The position numbers and the translations under genes were made by a program. A model generated the notes under the pieces. It saw only the letters and a program-made list of their open reading frames with translations, was not told the origin of the DNA and ran no database searches. Shown here one piece after another: positions 10,873-19,649 of a stretch of DNA of 64,000 bases. Position 1 is the stretch's first letter; the number at the start of each line of letters is the position of its first letter. Location: contig NZ_SMKV01000002.1 in the NCBI RefSeq assembly GCF_004348445.1, forward strand, positions 1 through 64,000. The letters run 5' to 3'. The stretch is from Saccharopolyspora aridisoli (GTDB lineage: Bacteria > Actinomycetota > Actinomycetes > Mycobacteriales > Pseudonocardiaceae).

Positions 10873-11904
10873 TCAGGATTCGGCTTCGTCGGCGAAGAGC
10901 TTGGCGAGGTCCTTGGTGAGGGAGAGGGCCCTGCGCGACCAGGCTGGGGTTGCTCCGGCGAGGCCGCAGGTGGGGGTCGGCACGGCTCGTTCGGCAAGGG
11001 TCTTCTTGCCGAACCCGAGCCTGGTCGCAAGGTCGAACGCGGGCTGGGCGATGCTGCGCAGATCAACCTGGCCTGCTGGTTCGACGCTGGGTGTCAGTCC
11101 GAGGAACAGGGCGGTCCCCTCTTCCCACGCCTCCCCGAGCTCGTCGGCGAACTTGCCGGTGACCTCTCCGAGCCCGGAGGCGTCCAGCGAGATCGCACCG
11201 GCCCCGGCGCGGCGCAGCAGCTCGACGGGCGGGCGCTGCGCGCAGCAGTGCACGACGACGGGTGATCCCGTTGCCGCGGCGAGCTTTCCGATCACCTCGC
11301 CGAGCAATCGCTGGACGTCGGGTTCGGGCACGGCCGGCACGTTGCCGTAGCCCGAGGGGGTGGGCAGCGAGCCCCTCAGCACGGCGGGCAGCGACGGCTC
11401 GTCCAGCTGCACCACGACCCGTGAGCCGGTGCGCGCGGTGACCTGCTCGGCGTGCGCGAGCAGCCCTTCGGTGAGTGATTCGGCGAAGTCCCGCAGCGCA
11501 CCGCGGTCGGTGAGCACCCGGTGCCCGCGCATCAGCTCGATCCCGGCGGTGAGCGTCCACGGCCCGGCCGCCTGCACCTTCACGACCCGAGGAGCACCGG
11601 CTTCAGCGACCGCCTGCTCCAGCGCGTCGAGGTCCCAGCGCAGCAGGTCCACTGCTCGCCGGTGATCCATCCCGGGCGTTCCTGCCACGCGGTAACCGGA
11701 TGGCACGACTTCGACCGCCAGGTCGACCAGCAGCCCGGCCGTTCGCCCGAGGATGTCAGCCCCGACCCCGCGCGCGGGCAGCTCGGGCAGCGGCATCAAC
11801 TCCGGCAACTCCCCGACCACCGTCCGCGCGGCCTCCAACGGGTCGGTCCCCGGCGAAGACCCGACGGCAGTTGCCACACCCGGACCCCAAGCAGATTCAG
11901 TCAC
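10873..11904 (-). CDS. Cobalamin-independent methionine synthase C-terminal-like protein
   Basis: A 343-residue stand-alone homologue of the C-terminal barrel of MetE within the UROD/MetE superfamily. Zinc-ligand-like residues are visible: VVVHCCAQRP (about 205-214) and PTPTCGLAGATPAWSRRAL near residue 317. AVGSSPGTDPLEAAR at the N-terminus and VKVQAAGPWTL near residue 110 fit the fold. Full-length MetE is about 750 residues, so this protein lacks the N-terminal half that binds folate; the methyl donor is therefore uncertain. The start is GTG 11904. M. tuberculosis has a similar gene next to ligA (Rv3015c, from memory). Confidence 0.8.
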   Translation of the reverse strand: MTESAWGPGVATAVGSSPGTDPLEAARTVVGELPELMPLPELPARGVGADILGRTAGLLVDLAVEVVPSGYRVAGTPGMDHRRAVDLLRWDLDALEQAVAEAGAPRVVKVQAAGPWTLTAGIELMRGHRVLTDRGALRDFAESLTEGLLAHAEQVTARTGSRVVVQLDEPSLPAVLRGSLPTPSGYGNVPAVPEPDVQRLLGEVIGKLAAATGSPVVVHCCAQRPPVELLRRAGAGAISLDASGLGEVTGKFADELGEAWEEGTALFLGLTPSVEPAGQVDLRSIAQPAFDLATRLGFGKKTLAERAVPTPTCGLAGATPAWSRRALSLTKDLAKLFADEAES

Positions 11905-11963
11905 GCACCCATTATCGACCGGCCACCGCAGCATCCCGTGCGGGCGGGGTCGGCGTTTCGGTT

Positions 11964-13493
11964 TCAGGCGAGTTCGTCGCGGAGGACCCTCTTGAGGAGT
12001 TTTCCGGAGCTGTTGCGGGGGAGGTCGTCGACGAAGCGGATCTGCTTGGGGACCTTGAAGCCGGCGAGGGTGTTGCGGGCGTGGTCGATGAGTTCCTGTT
12101 CGGTGACCTCGTGCTTGGTGACGACGACTGCCGCGATCCGCTCGATCCACTTCGGGTCCGGGACGGCGATGACGGCGACCTCCGCCACGGCCGGGTGCGC
12201 GTAGAGGGCGTCCTCCACCTCGCGGGAAGCGACCAGCACACCACCGGTGTTGATCACGTCCTTGATCCGGTCGACGACGAAGCAGTAACCGGCCTCGTCT
12301 CGTCGCACCAGGTCACCGGAGTGGAACCAGCCGCCGCGGAATGCCTCGTCGGTCTCCTCCGGCTTGTCCCAGTACCCGGTGCACAGCTGCGGGGAGCGGT
12401 AGACGATCTCGCCGAGCTCGCCCGGCGGGACCTCCTCGCCCTGGTCGTCGACGACCTTGGCTTCGACGAACAGCACCGGCCGACCGGCGGAGTCCGGTCG
12501 CTCCTCGTGCTCCTCCGGCCGCAGCACGGTGGCCAGCGGCGCGATCTCGGACTGCCCGAAGCAGTTGTAGAAACCCAGCTCGGGCAACTGATCGCGGAGT
12601 CGGTGCAACACCGGCCCGGGCATGATCGACGCGCCGTAATACGCCTTGCGCAGTGCCTTGAGGTCGCGGGTGGCGAACTCGGCGTGGTTGGCCAGCGCGA
12701 CCCACACCGTGGGGGCGGCGAAGAAGGACGTGATCCGCTCGCTCTCGATGCGGGCCAGGATGTCGGCCGGATCGGGCACTTCGACGAGTCGGTTGCTCGC
12801 GCCGATCATCAGGTGCGGCAGCAGGAACACGTGCATCTGGGCCGAGTGGTACAGCGGCATCACGTGCAGCGGCAGGTCGTTCTCGCCGAAGTCCAGCGCC
12901 TGCAGGCAGGAGACGTACTCGTGCAGCAGCGCGCGGTGCGTCATCATCGCGCCCTTCGGCAGCGAGGTGGTGCCGGAGGTGTAGAGCAGCTGCACGAGGT
13001 CGTCATCGCCGACGGCGACGTCGATGACAGGAATCTCCCCTTCGACGCTGCGCGACAGCAAGGAGTCCTTCTCGTCGCGCAACGCGATGACCTGCTGCAG
13101 GGAAGTTCCCTCCCGCACGGCATCGACGTTGCCCATCAGAGCAGGATCGACCAGTGCGAGAGAACTGCCCGATTGGGAGAGGAGATAGGAAAGTTCCCCT
13201 CCGGTCAGGTTGTAGTTGATCGGCACGTGCACCAGACCCGCCCTGGCGCAGGCCAGGAAGCCGATCAGGTAGGCGTCGGAGTTCTTCCCGTAGGCCGCGA
13301 TCCGATCGCCCTTGACCGCCCCGGCCTCCAGCAGGAACCCGGCAGCCCGGCTGACCGCGGCGTCGAGCTCGGCGTAGGTCCAGACCCGCTCGTTGCCGCC
13401 GGAATCGACGAACCGCAGCGCCTCCCGACCACCCACGCGCGCCGCGCTGCGCCGCACCACGTCCGCGACCGCGCTCCCCCGAAGCTCCACCAT
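11964..13493 (-). CDS. Acyl-CoA synthetase (AMP-forming)
   Basis: ANL-superfamily ligase that activates a carboxylic acid to the acyl-adenylate and then the CoA thioester. The 509 residues have the phosphate-binding loop LLYTSGTTSLPKGAMMTH (about 170), the adenine motif YNCFGQSEIAP (about 310), the hinge region GGWFHSGDLVRRDEAGYCFVVDRIKD (about 395-420) and the catalytic Lys in PRNSSGKLLKRVLRDEL at the C-terminus. ATG 13493 has GGGAGGT 5 nt upstream; GTG 13505 has no such site. The acid substrate (fatty or aromatic) cannot be told from the sequence. The start is about 60 bp upstream of the MetE-like gene's direction but on the same strand. Confidence 0.9.
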   Translation of the reverse strand: MVELRGSAVADVVRRSAARVGGREALRFVDSGGNERVWTYAELDAAVSRAAGFLLEAGAVKGDRIAAYGKNSDAYLIGFLACARAGLVHVPINYNLTGGELSYLLSQSGSSLALVDPALMGNVDAVREGTSLQQVIALRDEKDSLLSRSVEGEIPVIDVAVGDDDLVQLLYTSGTTSLPKGAMMTHRALLHEYVSCLQALDFGENDLPLHVMPLYHSAQMHVFLLPHLMIGASNRLVEVPDPADILARIESERITSFFAAPTVWVALANHAEFATRDLKALRKAYYGASIMPGPVLHRLRDQLPELGFYNCFGQSEIAPLATVLRPEEHEERPDSAGRPVLFVEAKVVDDQGEEVPPGELGEIVYRSPQLCTGYWDKPEETDEAFRGGWFHSGDLVRRDEAGYCFVVDRIKDVINTGGVLVASREVEDALYAHPAVAEVAVIAVPDPKWIERIAAVVVTKHEVTEQELIDHARNTLAGFKVPKQIRFVDDLPRNSSGKLLKRVLRDELA

Positions 13494-13657
13494 CGGACCT
13501 CCCACTCCGTCGTGTGAGGCCAGACACTAACCCGACGAACCACTCGACACTAGCGGCGCGGAAGCAACCGCCAGAGAGGCCGCTTTGCGCGGCAAAACGG
13601 CTCTACCGAGTTTGGCCCGCCAAGCGCCAATACGCCTGATGCCAGAGTCGCACGTTT

Positions 13658-14107
13658 CTATCCAGATCGAGACTCAAAGCCAGTCGGTTCGAACTCTAAG
13701 ACCCCCTGTCCGTCAGCGACAGTCGTGGCCAGGAACAGATGGTCCGCACCGTCGTAATACGCGAAGTCTCCCGCAAACACCGAGACCAACCCCGGTGAGC
13801 AATCTGCGCCGAAAATAAACCCAGGACCCTCGAGCATTTCATCGAAGTCATCCAGCGCCTCCCGCAGGGAGCACAACACGGACGGAGAAAATGCCGAATT
13901 TAGAAGTACTGCTGACTCATGCGAGAGCATTCCTACACCTTCGATACCTTCAAGTGCAGATCTCACGTCACCCTCAGAAGAGAGGTCTACCTCCACATGC
14001 GGAACAAGCTCCCAAAGGACATGCATTCCCGAATTCGCCCAAGGAAGGTCCAAGGTACGTTCGTGAAGAGCATTAGAGACAGCAACTTTGCCCTGATCCG
14101 AACTCAT
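13658..14107 (-). CDS. Probable immunity protein for the RHS toxin
   Basis: A 149-residue acidic protein of unknown family, starting 26 bp after the RHS stop codon on the same strand, the standard place for a cognate immunity gene. It has no signal peptide or membrane segment, so it would act in the cytosol. Visible features are many acidic residues (LREALDDFDEMLEGPGFIFGAD) and a central aromatic stretch VFAGDFAYYDGADHLFLATT. The DNA is clearly more AT-rich than the flanking acyl-CoA ligase and RHS body, like the RHS C-terminal tip, suggesting both arrived together. The role is inferred from position. Confidence 0.6.
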   Translation of the reverse strand: MSSDQGKVAVSNALHERTLDLPWANSGMHVLWELVPHVEVDLSSEGDVRSALEGIEGVGMLSHESAVLLNSAFSPSVLCSLREALDDFDEMLEGPGFIFGADCSPGLVSVFAGDFAYYDGADHLFLATTVADGQGVLEFEPTGFESRSG

Positions 14108-14133
14108 TTATACCAACTCCAGAGGCTTCGTCG

Positions 14134-17100
14134 CTAATTCAACGTTTCGAGTGCACCCATATAGCCATCGTACGTAGCCGAGGGAACGTTGTTCGATCCG
14201 TACCACCAGTTTGGCCTCTTTCTTCCACCTGTGTGGTCCCACCAGTTTACGTGGACGCCCTTATTCTCATCCCAGTCAAGCCGCCATCCCCGCTTGCCAT
14301 CAGGCGACATCTCCCCTGAATTGAAGCCTGCCCACGGACCAAGCTTTTGAACGTGCGGGACCGTGTCTCCAATTAACCCAGAATACTGGATCGCCGCATT
14401 TCTCGCCTCTTCGATACTATTGAATTCAGCGTGGTTCTCTATGGCCCTTTCGAAATGATCGGGACGACCCGACCTGCAGTCCATCAGCCCGAGCGGATCG
14501 ACCAGGCGATGTGGATTACTCACATAAGAGTGCGGGCCGAACCCTCCGGCCAAGCCCAGAGGATCTGAGCTTCCGTATCGGCCGCTGATCGGGTCGTAAT
14601 GCCGCTGGTAGTTGTAGTTGAACCCTGTCTCCGGGTCGGCGTACTGCCCCGGGAACCGCAGGGGTGTGTACGCCCCCGTCCGGCTCTGGTCCGTGGTGAC
14701 GCCCCAGAGGGTCGTCCTGTGGAACCAGGCGATTCCGCCTTGGTCGTTGACCAGTTCCGTCGGTGTGCCGACGAGGTCGGTGACGATGGAGTAGAACTGC
14801 TCGTCGACCCATTGCTGGGGTGCGTTGCGGAGTTGGGAGCGTTCCGCCTGGATGAGTGGGCGGAAGGTTCCCGGCTCGTAGTCCCAGACGGTGACGCGGC
14901 GGTCGCCGAGCTGCGGACCGTTGAGCGCGCCGTCGGTGTGGGCCTGCTCGGCCAGGACCGTGCCGTCCCAGGTGAACTCGATCTGCTCGGCCACACCCGA
15001 CCCCTCGGGGGTGAGGCGTTGCTTGGCGACGCGGCGGCCGAGCGGGTCGTAGCGGTAGCGCCAGCGGGTGCCGTCGGGCGTGAGGACTTCGACCAGGCGG
15101 TCCTCTGAGTCCCAGAAGTAGCGCCAGGTCTCGGGTTTGCGGGACAGGCGCTTGCGCTGGCGGAGCACGACGCGTCCTTGGGCGTCGTGCTCGTAGCGGA
15201 CGTTTCCCGCCCGGCGGATGAGGGTGCCGCTGTACTCGCGGTCGCCGATCTCCTCGGCGTCGGGCGTGGGCCACGAGGCGTGTGCGAGGCTCCCTGCCGC
15301 GTCGTAGGCGTAGCGCTCGGTCCAGCCGGTGCCGGTGACCGCGGTGACGCGTCCTGCTCGGTCGAGTTCGAACGTGCGCGGTCCGGTGAGCTTGTCGTCT
15401 AGTCCGGTCAGGTAGCCGTCGGCGCGGTAGGTGTAGCCGCGTCGCTGGATCTCGCGGCCGGCGGCGCCGGTGATCGTTTGCGACAGCAGCTGGTGGTTGG
15501 CGTCCCACGCCTGCGCCAGGACCGCCTGCGGGCCGAGTTGGCGCTGGGTCTCGTTGCCCGCGCTGTCGTAGCCGAACCGCAGCGTTCGCCCCGCGGTGCG
15601 CAACGTGGTGGGACGACTGTTCCCGTCGTACTCCCAGACGCTCTCCGCACCCGAGGGCGTGCGGCGGTGAACCCTGCGGCCGAGCGCGTCGTAGGCCGAG
15701 GCGACGGTGCGCCCGTTGATGGACTCGGCGAGGACTCGTCCCATCGGGTCGCGGTGGAAGGTGACCTGCGTGTCACCGTCCATCGCTTCGGTCAGGCGCC
15801 CGAGCGGGTCGAACGTGAAGGTCGAGGTGGTCGTGCCGCTGCGGCGTTCGATGACGTTGCCGAGGGCGTCGCGGGCGAAGTAGGTCATCTCGCCCGCACC
15901 GTTGGTGCGCGTGATCAGCTGCCCGGCGGCGTCGTGCTGGTAGGCGACGACGCGACCGTTGAAGTCGGTTTCGCGCACGAGGTTGCCGACGGCGTCGTAG
16001 TCGTAGCGCCACACCGCGCCGAGCTCGTTGGTGACGCTGACCAGGCGGAGTTCGGTGTCGTAGCCGAACTGCAGGCGCGTGCCGTCGGGTCGGGTCTCGG
16101 CCGAGGGCAGGTCGAAGTGCGTCACGTCGGTGCGCGTTTCCTGCCCGAGCGCGTCGACGTGCGAACGAAGGTTCCCTTCACCGTCGTAGATCCACCGCTC
16201 GGTGGCCCCGTCGGGGAGGGTTCGCCACGCGGGTTTGCCGTCGACGGTCCAGCCGAACCGGGTGACGCCACCGAGTGGGTCGGTCATCTCCGAGACCCGG
16301 CCGAACGCGTCGCGGGTGAAAAGCGTCCTCGCTCCGAGCGGGTCGGTGAGTGCGACGGGAAGCCCCGCCGCATCGGTCTCGACGTGTTGAACGTGTCCCA
16401 TCGCGTCGGTGATGCGCGAAAGGTGCCCTTTCTCGTCGTAGGCGTAGCCGGTGACGGCCCCGGCCGGGTCGATGGCCTTGGTGACGTTGCCGCGCTCGTC
16501 GTACTCGCGGCGCGACACGGAACCGTCCGGCGCGGTGATCGTGATGGGAAGCCGCAGGTCGCCGTACTCGAACCGAGCTTGGGTGCCGTCCGGCCGAGTC
16601 ACCGCGACGAGGTTTCCCTCCTCGTCGTAGTCGTAGCGGACCGTGCGGCCGAGGGGGTCGGTCCGGGAGAGCAGCCGGTCGAACTCGTCCCACTCCGACA
16701 GCGTTTCGCCGCCCTGCGCGTCGATCGCGCGGATCGTCTGGCCGGCTTCGTTGAGGTGGTAGGTGGTGTTGGCGCCCTGCGAGTTGGTCCAGCGGGTAAT
16801 CCGGTTCTCGCGGTCGTACTCCATGGTGCCGCTGAGGGATCCGCCGGAGCCCTCACCTGCGACGACACGGCCTTCGGCGTTGTAGCTGAAGCGGTACCAC
16901 TTGTCGTTGCGGTCGGTCCAGCTGGTGATGCGCCCGTCGCTGTCGTAGCTGAACCGCATCGGTTGTCCGGAGGCGTTGATGACCTCGGTGAGTCTGCGGT
17001 CTTCGTAGGCGTAGCGCATGAGCAGCACGTCGCTGCCGTGGTCGGCTTCGCGCAGGTGCAGGCCGGTGATCAGGCCGTCGTCGGATTCGACGCGGATTCG

Positions 17101-17874
17101 GTAGCCGCCGGAGTGCCTGACCTCGACGGGAGTTCCGGTCTCGTCGTGGTCGATGTCGACCCGGTCCCCGTTGCGCGCCACGATCGCGGCCAGCGGCAAG
17201 ACCTCGCCACCAGGCGCGAACAGCAGTTTCCGGCCGCTGTCGAACTCGGTGAGGATGTAGCCGCCGTCTTCCGCGCGGGTGAGTTCGTGCTGGGAACCGG
17301 CGAACCGCACGGTGGCACCGACCGCGGGCGTCGGAGCCAGCAGCAGCTTCCCGTCCTCGACGGCGAAGGACACGCCCGAGCTGCCGAACTCCAGTCGCTG
17401 ATCCAGCGTCGATGTCCAAGACGTCCCGAAGCGCAGGCCGACGCGGTACGACGACAGGTGCGTCCGCATCAGCACGAGCGGGAGCACTCCCTGCAGCTCG
17501 ACGTCGGTCTGCTGCAGGATCATCTCGCCGCTGGCGACGTCGATCGGATCGCCTTCGGTGTGGCGCTTGTCGGCGTCGGTCGTCGGCTTCTGCGGGTCCG
17601 GGCTCCGGTCTTGCAGCCCACCGTCGTCGGTCTTGCCGCTCGGCGTGCTCCCGGCCTGGTCGGTGCGCGCCGGGGGCGGCGTGTGGGCGCCCGCCGGGTT
17701 GGTGGAGCTGCCGTTGGCCCCCGCCCGTCCACCCTGGGCGAACTGGTGGGTGGCGTCCTGAGCGCTGGAAACGCTCTTGCTCGCGTCGACGCTGCCGACA
17801 CGCTGCGGTGGCCTGCTGGAACCGGCGTCCCCGTCCGGTTTCGACGTGCCACCAGGGCCTTTGGTCTTCGCCAC
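14134..17874 (-). CDS. RHS-repeat polymorphic toxin with unrecognised C-terminal domain
   Basis: A 1246-residue RHS protein. Residues 1-105 are a Gly/Ser/Pro/Thr-rich linker; then comes a DUF6531-like segment (GDPIDVASGEMIL), about 20 YD repeats of the type YDYDEEGNLVAVTRPDG (about 320-1000), and the RHS core near 1075-1130 (RFPGQYADPETGFNYNYQRHYDP ends at SDPLGLAGG). After the processing-like DPLGL (about 1129) a distinct tip of about 115 residues follows, with GWRLDWDENKGVHVNWWDH. The tip's codon use is more AT-rich than the body, typical of tip exchange. The GTG start has GAGGGG upstream and is 9 bp from the WXG100-like gene. Toxin activity is inferred. Confidence 0.85.
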   Translation of the reverse strand: MAKTKGPGGTSKPDGDAGSSRPPQRVGSVDASKSVSSAQDATHQFAQGGRAGANGSSTNPAGAHTPPPARTDQAGSTPSGKTDDGGLQDRSPDPQKPTTDADKRHTEGDPIDVASGEMILQQTDVELQGVLPLVLMRTHLSSYRVGLRFGTSWTSTLDQRLEFGSSGVSFAVEDGKLLLAPTPAVGATVRFAGSQHELTRAEDGGYILTEFDSGRKLLFAPGGEVLPLAAIVARNGDRVDIDHDETGTPVEVRHSGGYRIRVESDDGLITGLHLREADHGSDVLLMRYAYEDRRLTEVINASGQPMRFSYDSDGRITSWTDRNDKWYRFSYNAEGRVVAGEGSGGSLSGTMEYDRENRITRWTNSQGANTTYHLNEAGQTIRAIDAQGGETLSEWDEFDRLLSRTDPLGRTVRYDYDEEGNLVAVTRPDGTQARFEYGDLRLPITITAPDGSVSRREYDERGNVTKAIDPAGAVTGYAYDEKGHLSRITDAMGHVQHVETDAAGLPVALTDPLGARTLFTRDAFGRVSEMTDPLGGVTRFGWTVDGKPAWRTLPDGATERWIYDGEGNLRSHVDALGQETRTDVTHFDLPSAETRPDGTRLQFGYDTELRLVSVTNELGAVWRYDYDAVGNLVRETDFNGRVVAYQHDAAGQLITRTNGAGEMTYFARDALGNVIERRSGTTTSTFTFDPLGRLTEAMDGDTQVTFHRDPMGRVLAESINGRTVASAYDALGRRVHRRTPSGAESVWEYDGNSRPTTLRTAGRTLRFGYDSAGNETQRQLGPQAVLAQAWDANHQLLSQTITGAAGREIQRRGYTYRADGYLTGLDDKLTGPRTFELDRAGRVTAVTGTGWTERYAYDAAGSLAHASWPTPDAEEIGDREYSGTLIRRAGNVRYEHDAQGRVVLRQRKRLSRKPETWRYFWDSEDRLVEVLTPDGTRWRYRYDPLGRRVAKQRLTPEGSGVAEQIEFTWDGTVLAEQAHTDGALNGPQLGDRRVTVWDYEPGTFRPLIQAERSQLRNAPQQWVDEQFYSIVTDLVGTPTELVNDQGGIAWFHRTTLWGVTTDQSRTGAYTPLRFPGQYADPETGFNYNYQRHYDPISGRYGSSDPLGLAGGFGPHSYVSNPHRLVDPLGLMDCRSGRPDHFERAIENHAEFNSIEEARNAAIQYSGLIGDTVPHVQKLGPWAGFNSGEMSPDGKRGWRLDWDENKGVHVNWWDHTGGRKRPNWWYGSNNVPSATYDGYMGALETLN

Positions 17875-17883
17875 GGATTCCCC

Positions 17884-18585
17884 TCATCCGTTGAGCAGCT
17901 TGGTGAGGTTGGTCAGGCTCGTGATCAGACCGGTGATGTAGGTGAAGATCCGCCCGGCCCACTTGGCCACCGCGGAGACGATCTGCGCCGCCACCACCGG
18001 GATCGTCACCACGAACACGGCCTCCACGGCCCAGACGATCACCCGGGCGACGAGGTCGGCGATGAGGTCGCGGACGAGTTCGCGGGTCATCTCCACCAGG
18101 CCGCCCGCGCCTTCGGTCGCCGAGGACAACGCGGCCGAGATCGCGGCCAGGCCGCCGATGGCCTGCACGTTGTTGCCCATCATCTGCTGGTAGGCGTCGG
18201 AGGCGACGCCCTTCCACTCGCCGAGGTCGCTCTCCAGGCTCGACTTGAGGTCCTCGGCCATGGAGGCCAGCTCGGTGGCCATGTTGTTCCAGGTCGCCGC
18301 GTGGGAGCGGACCACGTCAGGCATGCCGGTGAGCTCGTCGAGCATCTCGCGCAGCGGCTCGAAGTACTCCATCGCCCAACCCAGCCCGTTGGACAGCAAC
18401 GCGCTGAACGGGTCCAGGACAGCGGAGGCGACCTCCAGGCCGGCTCCGACTCCGGCCAGCGCGTCGTCGACCCAGCCTTCGCTCTTGATCGCCGTGACCA
18501 GGCCTTCGACGCTCTCGGCCATGCTCGAACCGGTCCAGGGCTTGCGGGTCGATTCGACCGGTGCGACCAGCGAGTTGTCACTCAC
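17884..18585 (-). CDS. WXG100-like protein with C-terminal membrane segments
   Basis: A 233-residue protein. The middle (about residues 80-135) is a helical hairpin with an ESX-like WNNMATELASMAEDLKSSLE and WKGVASDAYQQMM turn, as in WXG100/PPE-type secretion substrates. The last third is very hydrophobic (VIVWAVEAVFVVTIPVVAAQIVSAV, then GRIFTYITGLITSL), giving two or three membrane segments. GTG 18585 overlaps by 4 bases the stop of the EspC-like gene. It may deliver or tether the RHS protein encoded 9 bp downstream. A longer frame to 18762 is out of register with the operon and is rejected. Confidence 0.75.
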   Translation of the reverse strand: MSDNSLVAPVESTRKPWTGSSMAESVEGLVTAIKSEGWVDDALAGVGAGLEVASAVLDPFSALLSNGLGWAMEYFEPLREMLDELTGMPDVVRSHAATWNNMATELASMAEDLKSSLESDLGEWKGVASDAYQQMMGNNVQAIGGLAAISAALSSATEGAGGLVEMTRELVRDLIADLVARVIVWAVEAVFVVTIPVVAAQIVSAVAKWAGRIFTYITGLITSLTNLTKLLNG

Positions 18586-18899
18586 GGCATACCTCCGCCG
18601 GACGACTTGATCTGCGCCGCGTGGTCCTCGTCCATGCCCTGGTAGTCGTCCGCGGCGGCGCGCAAGGATTCCGCGGCGAGTGAGAGGTTTTCGGCCACGT
18701 ACGACAGCAGCTCGTCCTGCCTCGCGTGACGGTCTTCGAGAATCCCGGAGATCCACCCGCACAGCAGGCCGTACGCCTGGTCGTCCTGCGCGATGTGCGC
18801 GCTGGCGGACTTCACCGCGTCGAAGCGGGCTTGGACCTCCTCGACCTTGGCGGCGTGGGCTCGGATTTGCTCGGCGTTGACGGTGTAGCCGTCGCCCAC
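18582..18899 (-). CDS. EspC-like/WXG100-type small secretion-associated protein
   Basis: A 105-residue helical protein starting VGDGYTVNAEQIRAHAAKVEEV. The features DQAYGLLCGWISGIL and LAAESLRAAADDYQGMDE resemble the ESX-associated EspC/DUF2580 family, small helical hairpins that travel with type VII secretion targets. There is no signal peptide. The start is GTG 18899, 3 bp from the stop of the YbaB-like gene; GTG 18908 is an alternative overlapping that stop. The stop overlaps the next gene by GTGA. Assignment to EspC is by pattern only. Confidence 0.7.
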   Translation of the reverse strand: MGDGYTVNAEQIRAHAAKVEEVQARFDAVKSASAHIAQDDQAYGLLCGWISGILEDRHARQDELLSYVAENLSLAAESLRAAADDYQGMDEDHAAQIKSSGGGMP

Positions 18900-18901
18900 G
18901 G

Positions 18902-19348
18902 CTACCACTTCTCCATGAACGACCGGTTCTCGTTGTCCTCGTCGTCGGGGGGCTGCGCCGGGGCGGGTTCCTGGCCGGTGGTCAGCTGCGCACCGACGCT
19001 GTCGGCGATCGCACGTGCCGCGGCGGAATCCGTGCCCATGGTGCCGGCGATGATCTCTTGGGAGCGTTGGGCCAGCTGGTTCTTCGCCTCGGCGAAGGTC
19101 GCCATGATGGCGCTGGAGACCGCGGCCGGGTCGCTGCTCTTGATCTTGCCGGTCAGCTTGATGTCCGCCAGAGCACCGGCGGAGTCGATGGTCACCTCGA
19201 CGAGCCCGCCCGGATCCGTCGCGGTGACCCGGACTTCCTTGAGCTGCTCGCTCATCGCCTGGGTGTCGGCGGCCAGCTTGTCGATCCGGCCCTTCCACGC
19301 AGCCAGACGCTCGTGCGCGCCATCCGGATCGAGGATGTTCCCGTCCAT
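18902..19348 (-). CDS. YbaB/EbfC-like nucleoid-associated protein
   Basis: About 148 residues. The core (about residues 10-110) has the YbaB pattern: helix LAAWKGRIDKLAADTQAMSEQL, then a beta-strand region GLVEVTIDSAGALADIKLTG and helix PAAVSSAIMATFAEAKNQLA. YbaB family members bind DNA as dimers. The C-terminal tail is acidic and Pro-rich (EPAPAQPPDDEDNENRS). ATG 19348 has GGAG about 6 nt upstream. It is the first gene of a five-gene block ending in the RHS toxin and immunity genes, an arrangement common for YbaB-like proteins in ESX-linked loci of Pseudonocardiaceae (from general knowledge). Confidence 0.7.
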   Translation of the reverse strand: MDGNILDPDGAHERLAAWKGRIDKLAADTQAMSEQLKEVRVTATDPGGLVEVTIDSAGALADIKLTGKIKSSDPAAVSSAIMATFAEAKNQLAQRSQEIIAGTMGTDSAAARAIADSVGAQLTTGQEPAPAQPPDDEDNENRSFMEKW

Positions 19349-19449
19349 GTCACTCCGATCTTCGGGGCCCAAGCCTCAAGATCAAAGGTTAAGTAGCGCG
19401 GAGCGCGCACGGGAGTGGTTTCGATCAAAACGATGCGTTCAGAGCACCG

Positions 19450-19649
19450 TCAGCGCTCGAACCTGCCGGACTTCAGGGCACCGACGAAGGATCGCCACTG
19501 CCGCGAGGTTGTCGTGAAGTACCCGGCGTCGCGATCCTTCGAATCCCGCACCGCAGCACCGGAACCCACGGAACCGACTTCGACGCACGCGGATTCCTAG
19601 CCCGACCACAAAACTTTCGCCAACCCGTCGGTCTTGTCCTGCTGCTCAT
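19450..19649 (-). pseudogene. Frameshifted DUF397 gene, copy 1
   Basis: DUF397 proteins are about 65 residues and usually partner XRE/DUF5753 regulators in actinomycetes. Here ATG 19649 opens MSSRTRPTGWRKF, but the conserved part SACVEVGSVGSGAAVRDSKD to KSGRFER is in a different frame, ended upstream by TAG; the 17 bases between the WRK codons and the ESACVEV codons are one base out of register. The start overlaps the stop of the upstream 259-residue gene (ATGA). It is nearly identical over about 140 bp to copy 2 at 21251-21446. Confidence 0.75.

Noticed and set aside
15478-18645. A 1055-codon + strand frame over the RHS gene
   Set aside because: Shadow of RHS repeats, with no recognisable protein.
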